Of a DNA stretch of 20,693 nt, positions 7,319 through 15,689 are shown one piece after another. The position numbers and the translations under genes are program-made. The stretch lies in the NCBI GenBank assembly GCA_011390435.1, contig JAABSK010000025.1, positions 1 to 20,693 on the forward strand, read 5' to 3'. Within the stretch, counting starts at the first letter, position 1. Each line of letters begins with the position of its first letter. The notes below the pieces were generated by a model that worked only from the letters and a program-made list of their open reading frames with translations, had not been told where the DNA came from and did no database searches. Source of the stretch: Desulfobacteraceae bacterium. GTDB lineage: Bacteria; Desulfobacterota; Desulfobacteria; Desulfobacterales; Desulfobacteraceae.

Positions 7319-9019
7319 TCAACTGTATTGATGAACCGTCAGCTGAGGGAATGGGATCTCCCAGTTGTTCAGGGTACAGGCATCCACACACCACCGTTGA
7401 ATTGCCCGCCTCAGACGGTTGTACAGCGGTGCCAGTTGACCATCAAAATCAGCAATGACGACCAGGTCAAGGGAAGACGCATTTGCCTGCTCAAATTCCA
7501 CCCGCAGGTTGAGCAGTTGGTTCTGGTATCCCTCTGTTTCCAGCTGTTGGGCAATGTGGGTTTCCAGTGTTTCAAGGATCGTCGTTGTGGCCTCTTTCTG
7601 GAGATGATACGCAATCCCAAAAGATACCTTCAACCTGAAATTCACTGAAAGGTTCAACGGTGACAGCGATAAAAAATCACTGGTCTGGTATGTTTTTTTC
7701 GCTCCCCCCCGCTGAATCAGTTCGACCATTTCATGGGTCTGGCTGGTCACCACCCCCCGTGTACCATCTGAAAGAATCACCCAGTCATTGCGCTTGCAGG
7801 GAAACCAGGGTTCGTGTTTGTGAAACGGACGGGACGTTTTGCCGAAAAACTCTTCAATCGGCAGGCGGAGTTTGACCTCAAGCGCAGGATTTTCAAGTTC
7901 GCTGTACAGGTTGATTTTGGTGACAAGCCATGGCACGCCCTGATAGACAAAACGCTCTCCTTCCCTTACCGCGCCGATGTTCAGCATAAGCCGGCTCTGG
8001 TGCCAGTACTGGGGCAGCGTATGCTTGACAGCCCATCCCAGACCCATCATAAAAATAATTGTCAAACTGAGCAGCACCCAGTCTTCAACCATGTAAAAAA
8101 CAAAAACAATGACAAACAGGACCAGAAAAACGGAAAACACCCTGAACAAAAGACTCAGCGCCCGGATGTGAAATGGCCGGTACCTGGCCTGGTATCCGGG
8201 AACGACCCGGGCCAGTGTCCTGGACAGCAGGCGCAGCAAAAGCAGCGCCCCGATACAGGTACCAACAGCAATGAACAGATACAACCCCCGGGTTTTGAAA
8301 AAATTCTTGATAGACGTCTGGGATGTTTCAATAAAGGATTTTTCATCCTTTTCCATCTCTTCAAGCCGCATGGTGACAATTTCCAGCCGGTTCTGCAGCT
8401 GTCGTTCAAGCCCCTGCCATTCCGGCAGAAGCGTTAACAGGTTTTCTTTGAGCATTGGATCCTGAGTCTGTTCGATCAAGCGCCTGATATTTTCCACTGC
8501 CTGATGCGCCACTGGCACCCGCTCCTGATAACGGGCCTGTTCATCTTTGAGCTTTGCCTTGTTCCGTGCCTTGACCGTCATCCGCTTGATCTCTTTTATT
8601 CCCGGCTCCACAAGACCCACCAGCTCTTTTTGCCAGTCAAATTCCTGGGGTTTTTTTTCCGTGAACAAACTGGTGTCAATACCGGTTGCGATCCGCTCAA
8701 AATCCTGGCGGGAATCATTCATCTGTTGATCCAGTTTCGCGATTTCAGACTTCAGCTGTTCTTTTTGTGTTGCTGAGCTGCTGGTTTCCAGCTCCTCAAT
8801 CTTTTCCTGGAGGCGCTGCCAAAGCTGCTTTCTCAGCCGGGTAATGGAGTGAAGCATTTTAATCGCAGCTTCAGGCTCATCCGGTTCAATGGCAGACGTT
8901 TCTTCAACAGAAGTCGGCAGACCCTCCTGAAGCGGCACCGCAGTGTCCTGTCCTGTGGCTGCCACAGGGAAAAGATACAGACACACCCAAAAAACCATTG
9001 TCACACATCGCAACCCCAT
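7319..9019 (-). CDS. MscS-like mechanosensitive channel family protein (divergent)
   Basis: A 566-residue envelope protein. It starts with a signal peptide (MGLRCVTMVFWVCLYLFPVA, cleavage probably after AATG). About 220 charged, helical residues follow, predicted as periplasmic coiled coil (for example LEKIEELETS-type heptads near residues 60-90). Membrane segments lie near 246-266 (YLFIAVGTCIGALLLLRLL) and 285-325 (VFSVFLVLFVIVFVFYMV, then SLTIIFMMGLGWAV). The next part (IGAVREGERFVYQG) resembles the MscS beta domain, and a C-terminal alpha/beta region follows. The start has a strong GGAGGAG site; an in-frame start at 9058 lacks this. MscS-type channels release solutes under hypo-osmotic shock, but the match here is weak, so ion-channel function is inferred. 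Confidence 0.62.
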   Translation of the reverse strand: MGLRCVTMVFWVCLYLFPVAATGQDTAVPLQEGLPTSVEETSAIEPDEPEAAIKMLHSITRLRKQLWQRLQEKIEELETSSSATQKEQLKSEIAKLDQQMNDSRQDFERIATGIDTSLFTEKKPQEFDWQKELVGLVEPGIKEIKRMTVKARNKAKLKDEQARYQERVPVAHQAVENIRRLIEQTQDPMLKENLLTLLPEWQGLERQLQNRLEIVTMRLEEMEKDEKSFIETSQTSIKNFFKTRGLYLFIAVGTCIGALLLLRLLSRTLARVVPGYQARYRPFHIRALSLLFRVFSVFLVLFVIVFVFYMVEDWVLLSLTIIFMMGLGWAVKHTLPQYWHQSRLMLNIGAVREGERFVYQGVPWLVTKINLYSELENPALEVKLRLPIEEFFGKTSRPFHKHEPWFPCKRNDWVILSDGTRGVVTSQTHEMVELIQRGGAKKTYQTSDFLSLSPLNLSVNFRLKVSFGIAYHLQKEATTTILETLETHIAQQLETEGYQNQLLNLRVEFEQANASSLDLVVIADFDGQLAPLYNRLRRAIQRWCVDACTLNNWEIPFPQLTVHQYS

Positions 9020-9096
9020 AAATCTCTCCTCCTGATCGATAAACAGATATCTCATCATTATCGATTCCAGCCATGATATTCAAGCCAAAAAAGAGA

Positions 9097-11268
9097 TCAG
9101 CAGAATCCTGCCAGGTGAAAGGCCAGCATCAGGGTTTTAAACGAGGCTTTTTCTTCTTCGGTTTCAGGATTGTCAAGACCCATCCGCGCAAAAAGCGCTG
9201 TCAGGCTTTCCGGAATCTGATCCGGCAGTTTTTTCATGATATCAGGAAAAGCGGCAGCTTCCGGCAGAAGGGATTTCGCTGCCAGGGTTTTCAGGGAAAA
9301 TGCAATAAAAAGCTCTTCACCGGTAAATGCGCTTCCACAGGGAAAATCCGGAAAAAGCCCCTGGGCCTTGAACTGACCAAGTATCTCTGCCAGACGCTGC
9401 GGGGTGTTGTGTGTATACGCTTCCGGGATCTGGTAATCCTCAGGGATTTTACCCGCTTCCTTGGCCTGAGCCAGAAGGGCTTTTTGGAACCTTGAATCTG
9501 CCACATTGAGCATCTCCTTGATCACATCCTGATCACATTTGCCCCTGAGATCGGCAATCCCGTATTCTGTAACAACAATATCCTTCAGGTGGCGGGGGAT
9601 GGTGGTATAGGCATAATTATACACAATATTGGACAATGCATCGCCCTTTTCCATGCGGGTGCTCTTGATCATCATGATGCAGCGGCCATCTTCCAGAGCA
9701 TGGGCCATGGATACAAAATTATACTGTCCGCCAACGCCGCTGATGACCGTACCATCTTCAAGTCCGTCCGAACTGATGGCCCCCAGCAGTGTGGCTTTCA
9801 TGCCTGTGTTGCAGAACCGTCCGTTCTTGCGCTGCAATCTGCGCAGCACTTCATCGCCGTAAAGCTGATTGGCCACATCCACACCTGTCATTTCAAACTG
9901 CCGGCGTTCATCTTCAGGCATGGCGTTCAGATCATCGTAAAAGTCCTGGGGCCCGATAAAAAATCCACCGGTGAGGACCACACCGTTTTTCAATTGCTTG
10001 CCCAGGCAGTTGTCACTGATGGCGGCAAGGTTTTCCGGATCTGCCAACAGAGCTGAATAGCGCCTGTCTTTGCCAATGATCTGTCCGTTTTCATAAAGCA
10101 GATCCGATTGCAGTACACCAAACCGCTGCAGCTGCTCAAACTCTTTTTGGGTCAGGTACGGATGAAGGGTTTCGTCGTCCAGCATCATCTGGAGGATATC
10201 GCGGGGAATATCCATTGTCAGTTTACCGTCGTTGATCAGTTTCTGGATACCGATATGATGATAGACCCTGCGTTTGATCACCCCGTTTTTATACAGCTGA
10301 AGAAAACCATCCACCAGCATTTCCGTGGAACCATACAGCCCTTCTTCAAACACACCGGTTCCACCGGTCCGGGCAATGAGGTCTGGATATTTTTCCCCGG
10401 CACCGCTGGCAGCCACCAGGGCGTTGTATGCTGAATTTTCATTATGGCGCAGGTGCAGGTTATAGGCAACCGAGTCCCCCAGAGCGCCGATACCAATCTG
10501 AAGGGTACCGCTGTCTTTGATCAGTGTGGACACGTGAAATCCAATCATGAAATCCGGGATGCTGACCGGCTGGCGGGGAGCGATGAACAGCGGGTGGTAA
10601 AGTGCAGGATCATCAATAATAATATCATAGGCCTCGGGATCCACTTCTGCATCACCATACATGAACGGCAGATGCGTGTTGACAACACCGATGGTCAGCT
10701 GGTTGAACCCCTCCTTTTTCAGCTGCGCAAATTTGGCAATGGTTTCAAGTGCGGTATCCGCATTACAGCTGGTGCTGTATTTCACCCTGTCCCCGGTTTC
10801 CGATTTTGCAATGATCTGGGCAAAGACCCTGTTGTCGTGAATGCTGACATCCCGGACAGTATGGGTATAATTGGTGCTCATGTAATCCTGCTGCATCCTG
10901 GCATCATTTTTATATGCCCCGGCCTTGGTGTACAATTCATGGATACGGATATTTTCCGGCACACCGGTTGTGCGCAGATCCAGCATATAGTCCAGATCCG
11001 GCACGCCATTGAAATTACGCTCCAGAAACGGCCCCATGAGCCGCTTTTCAAGGTCTGTCGATGGAATGGGTTTTTCAAGGGACAGTGCCGTGAAAATACT
11101 CAGGTGTATCTGGGGGTTCTTCTTTGCCCGCTGGTACAGGGCATTGATCAACGGCACAGGCTTTCCCAGGCCCAAAGGCATTCCAATGGTGATATGATTC
11201 CCATATATTTTGACAATGTGGTCCACACACTGGTCAATATTCATGTACATCGGCTTTTGTTTGCTCAT
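9097..11268 (-). CDS. Acetyl-CoA hydrolase/transferase family protein
   Basis: A 723-residue cytoplasmic enzyme of the acetyl-CoA hydrolase/CoA-transferase family, longer than the roughly 430-500 residues of simple family members. The N-terminal part contains GMPLGLGKPVPLINALYQRA. The middle has GTLQIGIGALGDSVAYNL and GVFEEGLYGSTEMLVDGF, where E316 in STEML is the likely catalytic glutamate that forms the CoA thioester. The C-terminal domain has SGVGGQYNFVSMAHAL and VVTEYGIADLRGK, diagnostic for the family. It probably transfers CoA between acetyl-CoA or another acyl-CoA and a carboxylate; the true substrates are not visible. AAAGGA precedes the ATG. It lies downstream of the sigma54 activator gene with a 156-base gap that holds a candidate promoter. 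Confidence 0.88.
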   Translation of the reverse strand: MSKQKPMYMNIDQCVDHIVKIYGNHITIGMPLGLGKPVPLINALYQRAKKNPQIHLSIFTALSLEKPIPSTDLEKRLMGPFLERNFNGVPDLDYMLDLRTTGVPENIRIHELYTKAGAYKNDARMQQDYMSTNYTHTVRDVSIHDNRVFAQIIAKSETGDRVKYSTSCNADTALETIAKFAQLKKEGFNQLTIGVVNTHLPFMYGDAEVDPEAYDIIIDDPALYHPLFIAPRQPVSIPDFMIGFHVSTLIKDSGTLQIGIGALGDSVAYNLHLRHNENSAYNALVAASGAGEKYPDLIARTGGTGVFEEGLYGSTEMLVDGFLQLYKNGVIKRRVYHHIGIQKLINDGKLTMDIPRDILQMMLDDETLHPYLTQKEFEQLQRFGVLQSDLLYENGQIIGKDRRYSALLADPENLAAISDNCLGKQLKNGVVLTGGFFIGPQDFYDDLNAMPEDERRQFEMTGVDVANQLYGDEVLRRLQRKNGRFCNTGMKATLLGAISSDGLEDGTVISGVGGQYNFVSMAHALEDGRCIMMIKSTRMEKGDALSNIVYNYAYTTIPRHLKDIVVTEYGIADLRGKCDQDVIKEMLNVADSRFQKALLAQAKEAGKIPEDYQIPEAYTHNTPQRLAEILGQFKAQGLFPDFPCGSAFTGEELFIAFSLKTLAAKSLLPEAAAFPDIMKKLPDQIPESLTALFARMGLDNPETEEEKASFKTLMLAFHLAGFC

Positions 11269-11364
11269 AACAGATCAATCCTTTGTTTTTAAAAAATAAA
11301 CAGCTTTATATATACATATTCAGCAGCAATGGAGACCATCCCAGATACTGAATAAAATTTTTTG

Positions 11365-11393
11365 AATAAACACAATTTATTTTTAAAAGTCAA
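11365..11393 (-). promoter_or_regulatory. Candidate sigma70 promoter for the CoA-transferase gene
   Basis: On the minus strand, TTGACT (11388-11393) and TTTATT (11365-11370) are separated by 17 bases. The -35 matches five of six bases, the -10 four of six. The predicted leader is about 90 bases. The surrounding gap (11269-11424) is AT-rich; no terminator for the activator gene and no sigma54 element were seen in it. Confidence 0.35.
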
Positions 11394-11424
11394 GTTTTTT
11401 AACCGGAAATGAAGCAGTCCATGG

Positions 11425-14379
11425 TCACGGCCGCCGGATCCCAAGCTTTTTCATGCGGGCGGTGAGCGTGGATGGATGGATGTCCAGAAACTGAGCCACC
11501 CCATCTGCTCCCCGGACTTTCCAGTTTTTCTGCTCCAGGGCCCAGAGAATATGATTGCGCTCATTTTCTGCAAGCGTGTGTCCATGGCCGACGTATTCCG
11601 GCAGGCAGGCGCCTGTCGTTAAATCCGCCACCCTGAATATTGGGGAATGATTGAGAACCAGGGCACGTTCAATGGTGTTTTCAAGCTCCCGGATATTTCC
11701 AGGCCAGGCGTAAGCCATCAGCTTGTCCATCTCTTCAACCGGAATTTTTTTAATTTTCCGGTTCATTTTTTTTGAAAACTGATGGACAAAATGGCGTACC
11801 AGCAGCGGAATGTCTTCCTTTCGTTCCCGCAGGGGTGGAACCTGAATGGGAAAAACATTCAGCCTGAAGAACAGATCTTCCCGGAATTTTTTGGCTTCAA
11901 CCTGCCGGCCCAGGTCCTGGTTGGTGGCGACGATGAGCCTGAAATCGGAATGAATGGTCTCGTTTCCACCAACACGCTCGAATTCAGCGTTCTGAATCAC
12001 CCGCAGCAGATTCACCTGGACACCCATGGGCAGGTCCCCGATCTCATCCAGAAACAACGTGCCGCCGTCTGCCTGTTCAAACCGCCCGATTCTCCGGCTG
12101 GCAGCTCCGGTAAAGGCCCCCTGTTCATGGCCGAACAGCTCGCTGTTGATCAATGTTTCCGTTAAAGCGCTGCAGTTGGCCTTGATAAACGGCTGGTGTT
12201 TCCGGAGGCTCTGGTGATGAATGGCATTGGCCACCAGTTCCTTTCCCACCCCGGTTTCTCCCATGATCAGGACCTTTGCATCTGTGGCAGCCACCTGTTC
12301 CACCAGATACAGCATTTTCCGGACTGCGGCACTGTCTCCGACAATATGGCTGAATCGGGCAGTTGGCCAGGATGGCTCCTGGACGTACTGGCGTTCCTTC
12401 TGCAGTTTCAATTCCAGCCCGGAAAGCGTTTCACAGGTTGACACATGATCAATGACCATGGCCAGCTGAAATACAAAAAATGAAAACCAGGGCATGTCTG
12501 ATGTCTGAAAAACCGACCGCAGCAGACGATTGTCCAGATACAATACCCCGATCATTGATTGTTTAAAGCAGATCGGCACACAGATTCTTGACCGGATGGA
12601 GGTTCCTGGCACTTCATTCTGGATCACCGGCTTCTGGCTGCTGCCGGCTGCCGCCACCTGTTCAATCAATCCCATCGAGGATTCAAAATCCGGATCATTC
12701 ACCTGATCCATTGTCAGATTTTTAGAGGCCCGAAGCAAGAGTGCCGGAGCGCTGGATGACGTGTGGACGTCCGGGTTCAGAAGAAAAACAGCACCCCGTT
12801 CCGACCCGGTGAGCTGATTGAGCGCGGACAGAATCTTTTGAAGCAGTTCTTTGGTATCTGACAGGTGAATGATATCTGAAACAAAATTCAATACAATACT
12901 GGAGACTCCCGGCGTATCGGGCTTCCCCATGAAAATACCCCTTAAGTCGCCCGGAATGATATCGGGATGATATTGAGACAGTCTGCTGCTGATCTGCTCT
13001 TTGGTTTTTTGAAGATTGGTTTCATCATTTTCCATCAGGTATCTGCGCAGCAGTTCCATCCGGGTATGGATCATTTCCAGTTCATGACCTGAGATTTCAA
13101 GCCAGTAAAGCGACTGCAGCAATGAATCCAGAATCTGATCTGAAGGGCTCTGGGAGCGGATTTCCAGAAGCGCTTTGTACCGGTACGCCAGCCCCTTTAA
13201 AAACACATTCCGGCCGGAAATCAGTTTTGTCACTTCTTTGGCCAGAGACAGTCCGAAAATTTTCGGGTACTGCCCTTTTTCCATGGCCCAGCACAATTCC
13301 AGAACATAGGGCCGATGGTGGAGAATATCAATATTGATCTTTTGGCACTTGTGGACAAATTTTTTTAAAAACGAAACCGAAACCGTGGTATTCCCTTTCA
13401 GATAGTGAAGATAGGCCAGAAACCCTTCAGCCAGCAGCCCGATATAATCGTTTTTTGTCTGATGGATCTGGGCATAGGTTTTTTCAACCTGCCTGAGGGC
13501 TTCATCCACGGAATCAATCATTAAAAACGCCGTATTGATCGAGGCTGTTGCAAAGGCTGCATTCTGAAGATCTCCAGCCTCCCGGCAGGAATTTTCAAGG
13601 GCATCAAGCATGCCCAGACCCTGAGTAATCTGGCCGACATAGGTATAGCACTGCCCCACTGTGATGGTGACCAGTGAGGGGAAACCGGTTTGAGGATATT
13701 TTTCAATATCGGAAACAGATGCCTCGTAATGGCTGATCACTGATTTATACCGGCCCTGCCAGAACGAAAAAAAAATCTTGAATGAAATTGCAGCACCCAT
13801 CAGCCGGGCATCGTTGCACTGACCCGCAAGTGCCCATCCGGTTTGAAACGTCTTGATGGCTTTATCATAGCGGTTCAGAAGCCATTCATTTTTTGCAAGG
13901 TGCATCTGGATCAATGCCTGGGATGCCATATCCTTTTGCTTTACCGCCCGGGTGAGGGCATCGTTTAAAATATCCACCACCTGGGCTGTGTTCTGCTTTG
14001 CTGTGGAAACCTTTGAATATTTAATGGCCATCTGGATAAACAACGCATCCACCCGGTCCCCGCTTAAAAGCAGCAGATCAGATTTTAATTTTTCATAACA
14101 CTCCAGGGCTTTGTCTGACTGGTATTGCCGCACAAAGGCGTCTCCAGCCGCCAGAAGCCCTTTGCATCCTGTTTCATCATTGGTGATCTGCAACAGGAAC
14201 CCGGCGATTTTGGTAATGTCAGCCCGGGTTTGGGAGGCATCATCCAGAAACAGCTGTGCGATCTTCTGAAAAAACTGTTTTTGATGCTCACTGTCCTTGG
14301 AAAAATCATTGTCAAACAACTTTACAATATCCACCAGCGGGTGATTGTCCAGGTGCTGAGTCATGTGCGATGCTGTCAT
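11425..14379 (-). CDS. Sigma54-dependent activator with TPR-like, GAF, AAA+ and Fis domains
   Basis: A 984-residue enhancer-binding protein that would open promoters bound by sigma54 RNA polymerase. Residues about 60-460 are helical and TPR-like (for example ALECYEKLKSDLLLL and YDKAIKTFQTGWALAG). A GAF domain covers about 505-640. The AAA+ domain has Walker A GETGVGKE at 707-714, the sigma54-contacting GAFTGA loop intact at 754-759, Walker B LFLDE ending at 779, and AWPGNIRELENTIERAL. The C-terminus LDIHPSTLTARMKKLGI is a Fis-type helix-turn-helix. There is no receiver domain or membrane segment, so it likely senses a cytoplasmic signal. GAGGAGG precedes the ATG. It is divergent from a gene set behind a sigma54 promoter, its probable target. 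Confidence 0.94.
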   Translation of the reverse strand: MTASHMTQHLDNHPLVDIVKLFDNDFSKDSEHQKQFFQKIAQLFLDDASQTRADITKIAGFLLQITNDETGCKGLLAAGDAFVRQYQSDKALECYEKLKSDLLLLSGDRVDALFIQMAIKYSKVSTAKQNTAQVVDILNDALTRAVKQKDMASQALIQMHLAKNEWLLNRYDKAIKTFQTGWALAGQCNDARLMGAAISFKIFFSFWQGRYKSVISHYEASVSDIEKYPQTGFPSLVTITVGQCYTYVGQITQGLGMLDALENSCREAGDLQNAAFATASINTAFLMIDSVDEALRQVEKTYAQIHQTKNDYIGLLAEGFLAYLHYLKGNTTVSVSFLKKFVHKCQKINIDILHHRPYVLELCWAMEKGQYPKIFGLSLAKEVTKLISGRNVFLKGLAYRYKALLEIRSQSPSDQILDSLLQSLYWLEISGHELEMIHTRMELLRRYLMENDETNLQKTKEQISSRLSQYHPDIIPGDLRGIFMGKPDTPGVSSIVLNFVSDIIHLSDTKELLQKILSALNQLTGSERGAVFLLNPDVHTSSSAPALLLRASKNLTMDQVNDPDFESSMGLIEQVAAAGSSQKPVIQNEVPGTSIRSRICVPICFKQSMIGVLYLDNRLLRSVFQTSDMPWFSFFVFQLAMVIDHVSTCETLSGLELKLQKERQYVQEPSWPTARFSHIVGDSAAVRKMLYLVEQVAATDAKVLIMGETGVGKELVANAIHHQSLRKHQPFIKANCSALTETLINSELFGHEQGAFTGAASRRIGRFEQADGGTLFLDEIGDLPMGVQVNLLRVIQNAEFERVGGNETIHSDFRLIVATNQDLGRQVEAKKFREDLFFRLNVFPIQVPPLRERKEDIPLLVRHFVHQFSKKMNRKIKKIPVEEMDKLMAYAWPGNIRELENTIERALVLNHSPIFRVADLTTGACLPEYVGHGHTLAENERNHILWALEQKNWKVRGADGVAQFLDIHPSTLTARMKKLGIRRP

Positions 14380-14460
14380 TTTGCCTCCTCTGTGACAAAA
14401 CAGGTAAAAAAAGTATTCTCACACCCTAATCAAAAACAGGTCCGGGGTCAAAAACAAAAC

Positions 14461-14493
14461 ACCATATTTGATCTTTTTGATATCAAATATGGT
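14461..14493. repeat. 12-bp inverted repeat upstream of the sigma54 promoter
   Basis: Arms ACCATATTTGAT (14461-14472) and ATCAAATATGGT (14482-14493) are perfect, with a 9-base centre. A second palindrome, TTTGATATCAAA (14476-14487), is nested in it. The repeat lies about 65-100 bases upstream of the -24 element at 14559. This is the usual distance for an enhancer site of a sigma54 activator, so it may bind the divergent activator. It could also be a hairpin or remnant of a dispersed repeat. Confidence 0.55.
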
Positions 14494-14504
14494 TCAGCCA
14501 GCGA

Positions 14505-14525
14505 GGAATGGCGCCACACCATTCC
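14505..14525. repeat. 7-bp inverted repeat, second possible activator site
   Basis: GGAATGG (14505-14511) and CCATTCC (14519-14525) are perfect arms with a 7-base centre, and TGGCGCCA (14509-14516) is a nested palindrome. It starts 11 bases after the first inverted repeat and ends about 33 bases before the -24 element. Its bases differ from those of the first repeat, so the two may not bind the same protein. Confidence 0.4.
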
Positions 14526-14557
14526 CACAACCCGCTGAAATTAAAACATAAAAAATT

Positions 14558-14573
14558 TGGCATGCCCTTTGCT
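14558..14573 (+). promoter_or_regulatory. Sigma54 (-24/-12) promoter
   Basis: TGGCATGCCCTTTGCT matches the sigma54 consensus TGGCACG-N4-TTGCW except for one base. GG is at 14559-14560 and GC at 14571-14572, exactly 12 bases apart. Transcription should start near 14584, giving a leader of about 50 bases before the ATG at 14635. It would drive the Fe-S/FAD/Fe-S genes and perhaps those farther downstream, and needs an activator such as the one encoded divergently. Confidence 0.82.
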
Positions 14574-14634
14574 AATCTCATCTCGAAGGGGGATAACCCC
14601 AGATGAATCTTATCACCTTAATACGGGGGGACTG

Positions 14635-15675
14635 ATGTACACACTGGATTTCAATGAAGCAATGTGTGCTGCCTGCGACAGCCATGACTGTCTGGTAAAA
14701 TGTCAGCACATGGCAATTGACCTGGAAACTGCAAAGGCAGAGATGGCAAAAATCATCCGCAAAGAGCCGTCTTTTGTGCTCCACGACTGCGTCACCTGCT
14801 ATGCATGTGAAGAATATTGCCCCAACGGAAACCATCCCTTTTATCTGATTGTTGTCCGGCAGGAGGCGCTCGGGATCCAGCCCCTGCCCGACCCCATTGT
14901 CACGCGCGGCATCCAGTCCGGCATCCCCTTTCGCGGCGAACCCGACATCCAGGAGATGTCTGGAACGGCTTTGAACATGGGCGTGTTCAGCAGCCTGACA
15001 AACCGGGTAAAAAGCCGCCTGTTTGAGGGACTTCCAATCATATCGGAAGATCCGCGCAAAATGTTCCATTACTTCTGCCAGCTGATGTATCTTCATTATG
15101 CCAGAACATCTGTGATCAACCAGCGGCTGGATCAGATCATTCAGACCCTTGCCGCTCATAATGCAGACTCAATTGTCCATTTCCATGATGAATGTTACGG
15201 CACATACGCATCGTACGCCCCGGCTTTTGGCATTGATGTTCCGTTCAAATCCATTCACCTGTTTGATTATCTTTACCACAAACTGCTTGAGCTCAAAGAC
15301 GAGATTGTCCCCTTAAACTACACCGTGGCCTACCAGCGGCCGTGCTCATCCAGACTCTCACCAGATACACACCCATATGTGGCCAAAATTTTTGATCTTA
15401 TCGGTGTTGAGCACAAAGCACGGGAATTCACAGGTGAAAACGCCCTTTGCTGCGGCGCCACCATACTGGCCCAGAAAAAGGAGGGCAGCCGGCAATATTG
15501 CGAAAGCCTTCAGAAAAAAAACATCGACGACATGAAAAAAGCCGGTGCGCAGATCTGCGTGTTCAATTGCCCGGCCTGCATGCAGACGCTGGGCAAAACC
15601 GTGGGCAAAGCCGGCATCATGCCGCTGTTCATGAGCGATCTTTGCAGACTGGCCATTGGCGAAACCATCGGATAA
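14635..15675 (+). CDS. Fe-S oxidoreductase subunit with ferredoxin and CCG-type domains
   Basis: A 346-residue soluble protein. The N-terminus holds an unusual cysteine set C11-x2-C14-x4-C19-x3-C23 and a classical [4Fe-4S] motif C52-x2-C55-x2-C58-x3-C62-P. The C-terminal half resembles the CCG domains of heterodisulfide reductase HdrB/HdrD and of glycolate oxidase GlcF. The first copy is degenerate (HFHDECYGTYA near 183). The second is near complete: RPCSSRLSP near 237, CCGATI near 272, and NCPACMQ near 317. The chosen ATG at 14635 follows GGGGGG and lies just after the sigma54 promoter; an in-frame start at 14557 would lie inside that promoter. It probably passes electrons from the flavoprotein encoded next. 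Partner and acceptor are unknown. Confidence 0.85.
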   Translation: MYTLDFNEAMCAACDSHDCLVKCQHMAIDLETAKAEMAKIIRKEPSFVLHDCVTCYACEEYCPNGNHPFYLIVVRQEALGIQPLPDPIVTRGIQSGIPFRGEPDIQEMSGTALNMGVFSSLTNRVKSRLFEGLPIISEDPRKMFHYFCQLMYLHYARTSVINQRLDQIIQTLAAHNADSIVHFHDECYGTYASYAPAFGIDVPFKSIHLFDYLYHKLLELKDEIVPLNYTVAYQRPCSSRLSPDTHPYVAKIFDLIGVEHKAREFTGENALCCGATILAQKKEGSRQYCESLQKKNIDDMKKAGAQICVFNCPACMQTLGKTVGKAGIMPLFMSDLCRLAIGETIG

Positions 15676-15689
15676 CAGAGGAGAAAACC

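Noticed and set aside
7814..8437. 207-codon plus-strand open frame inside the MscS-like gene
   Set aside because: It lies opposite the real gene, has biased, glutamine- and lysine-rich composition and no recognisable domain or ribosome binding site.
10444..11292. 282-codon plus-strand open frame opposite the CoA-transferase
   Set aside because: It is a shadow of the well-supported minus-strand gene; its sequence matches no family I know.
11269..11424. Sigma54 promoter for the CoA-transferase on the minus strand
   Set aside because: GG and GC pairs near 11320-11340 are not 12 bases apart, so the spacing rule fails.
11782..12441. Plus-strand open frames opposite the activator gene
   Set aside because: They run antisense to conserved AAA+ motifs and have no features of real proteins.
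14557..14634. Earlier start for the first Fe-S protein
   Set aside because: It would place the start codon inside the sigma54 promoter, and the extra residues have no family match.
15447..15689. Upstream extension of the FAD oxidase reading frame
   Set aside because: It overlaps the end of the Fe-S gene in another frame and encodes no family-like residues; the ATG at 15690 has a clear GAGGAG site.
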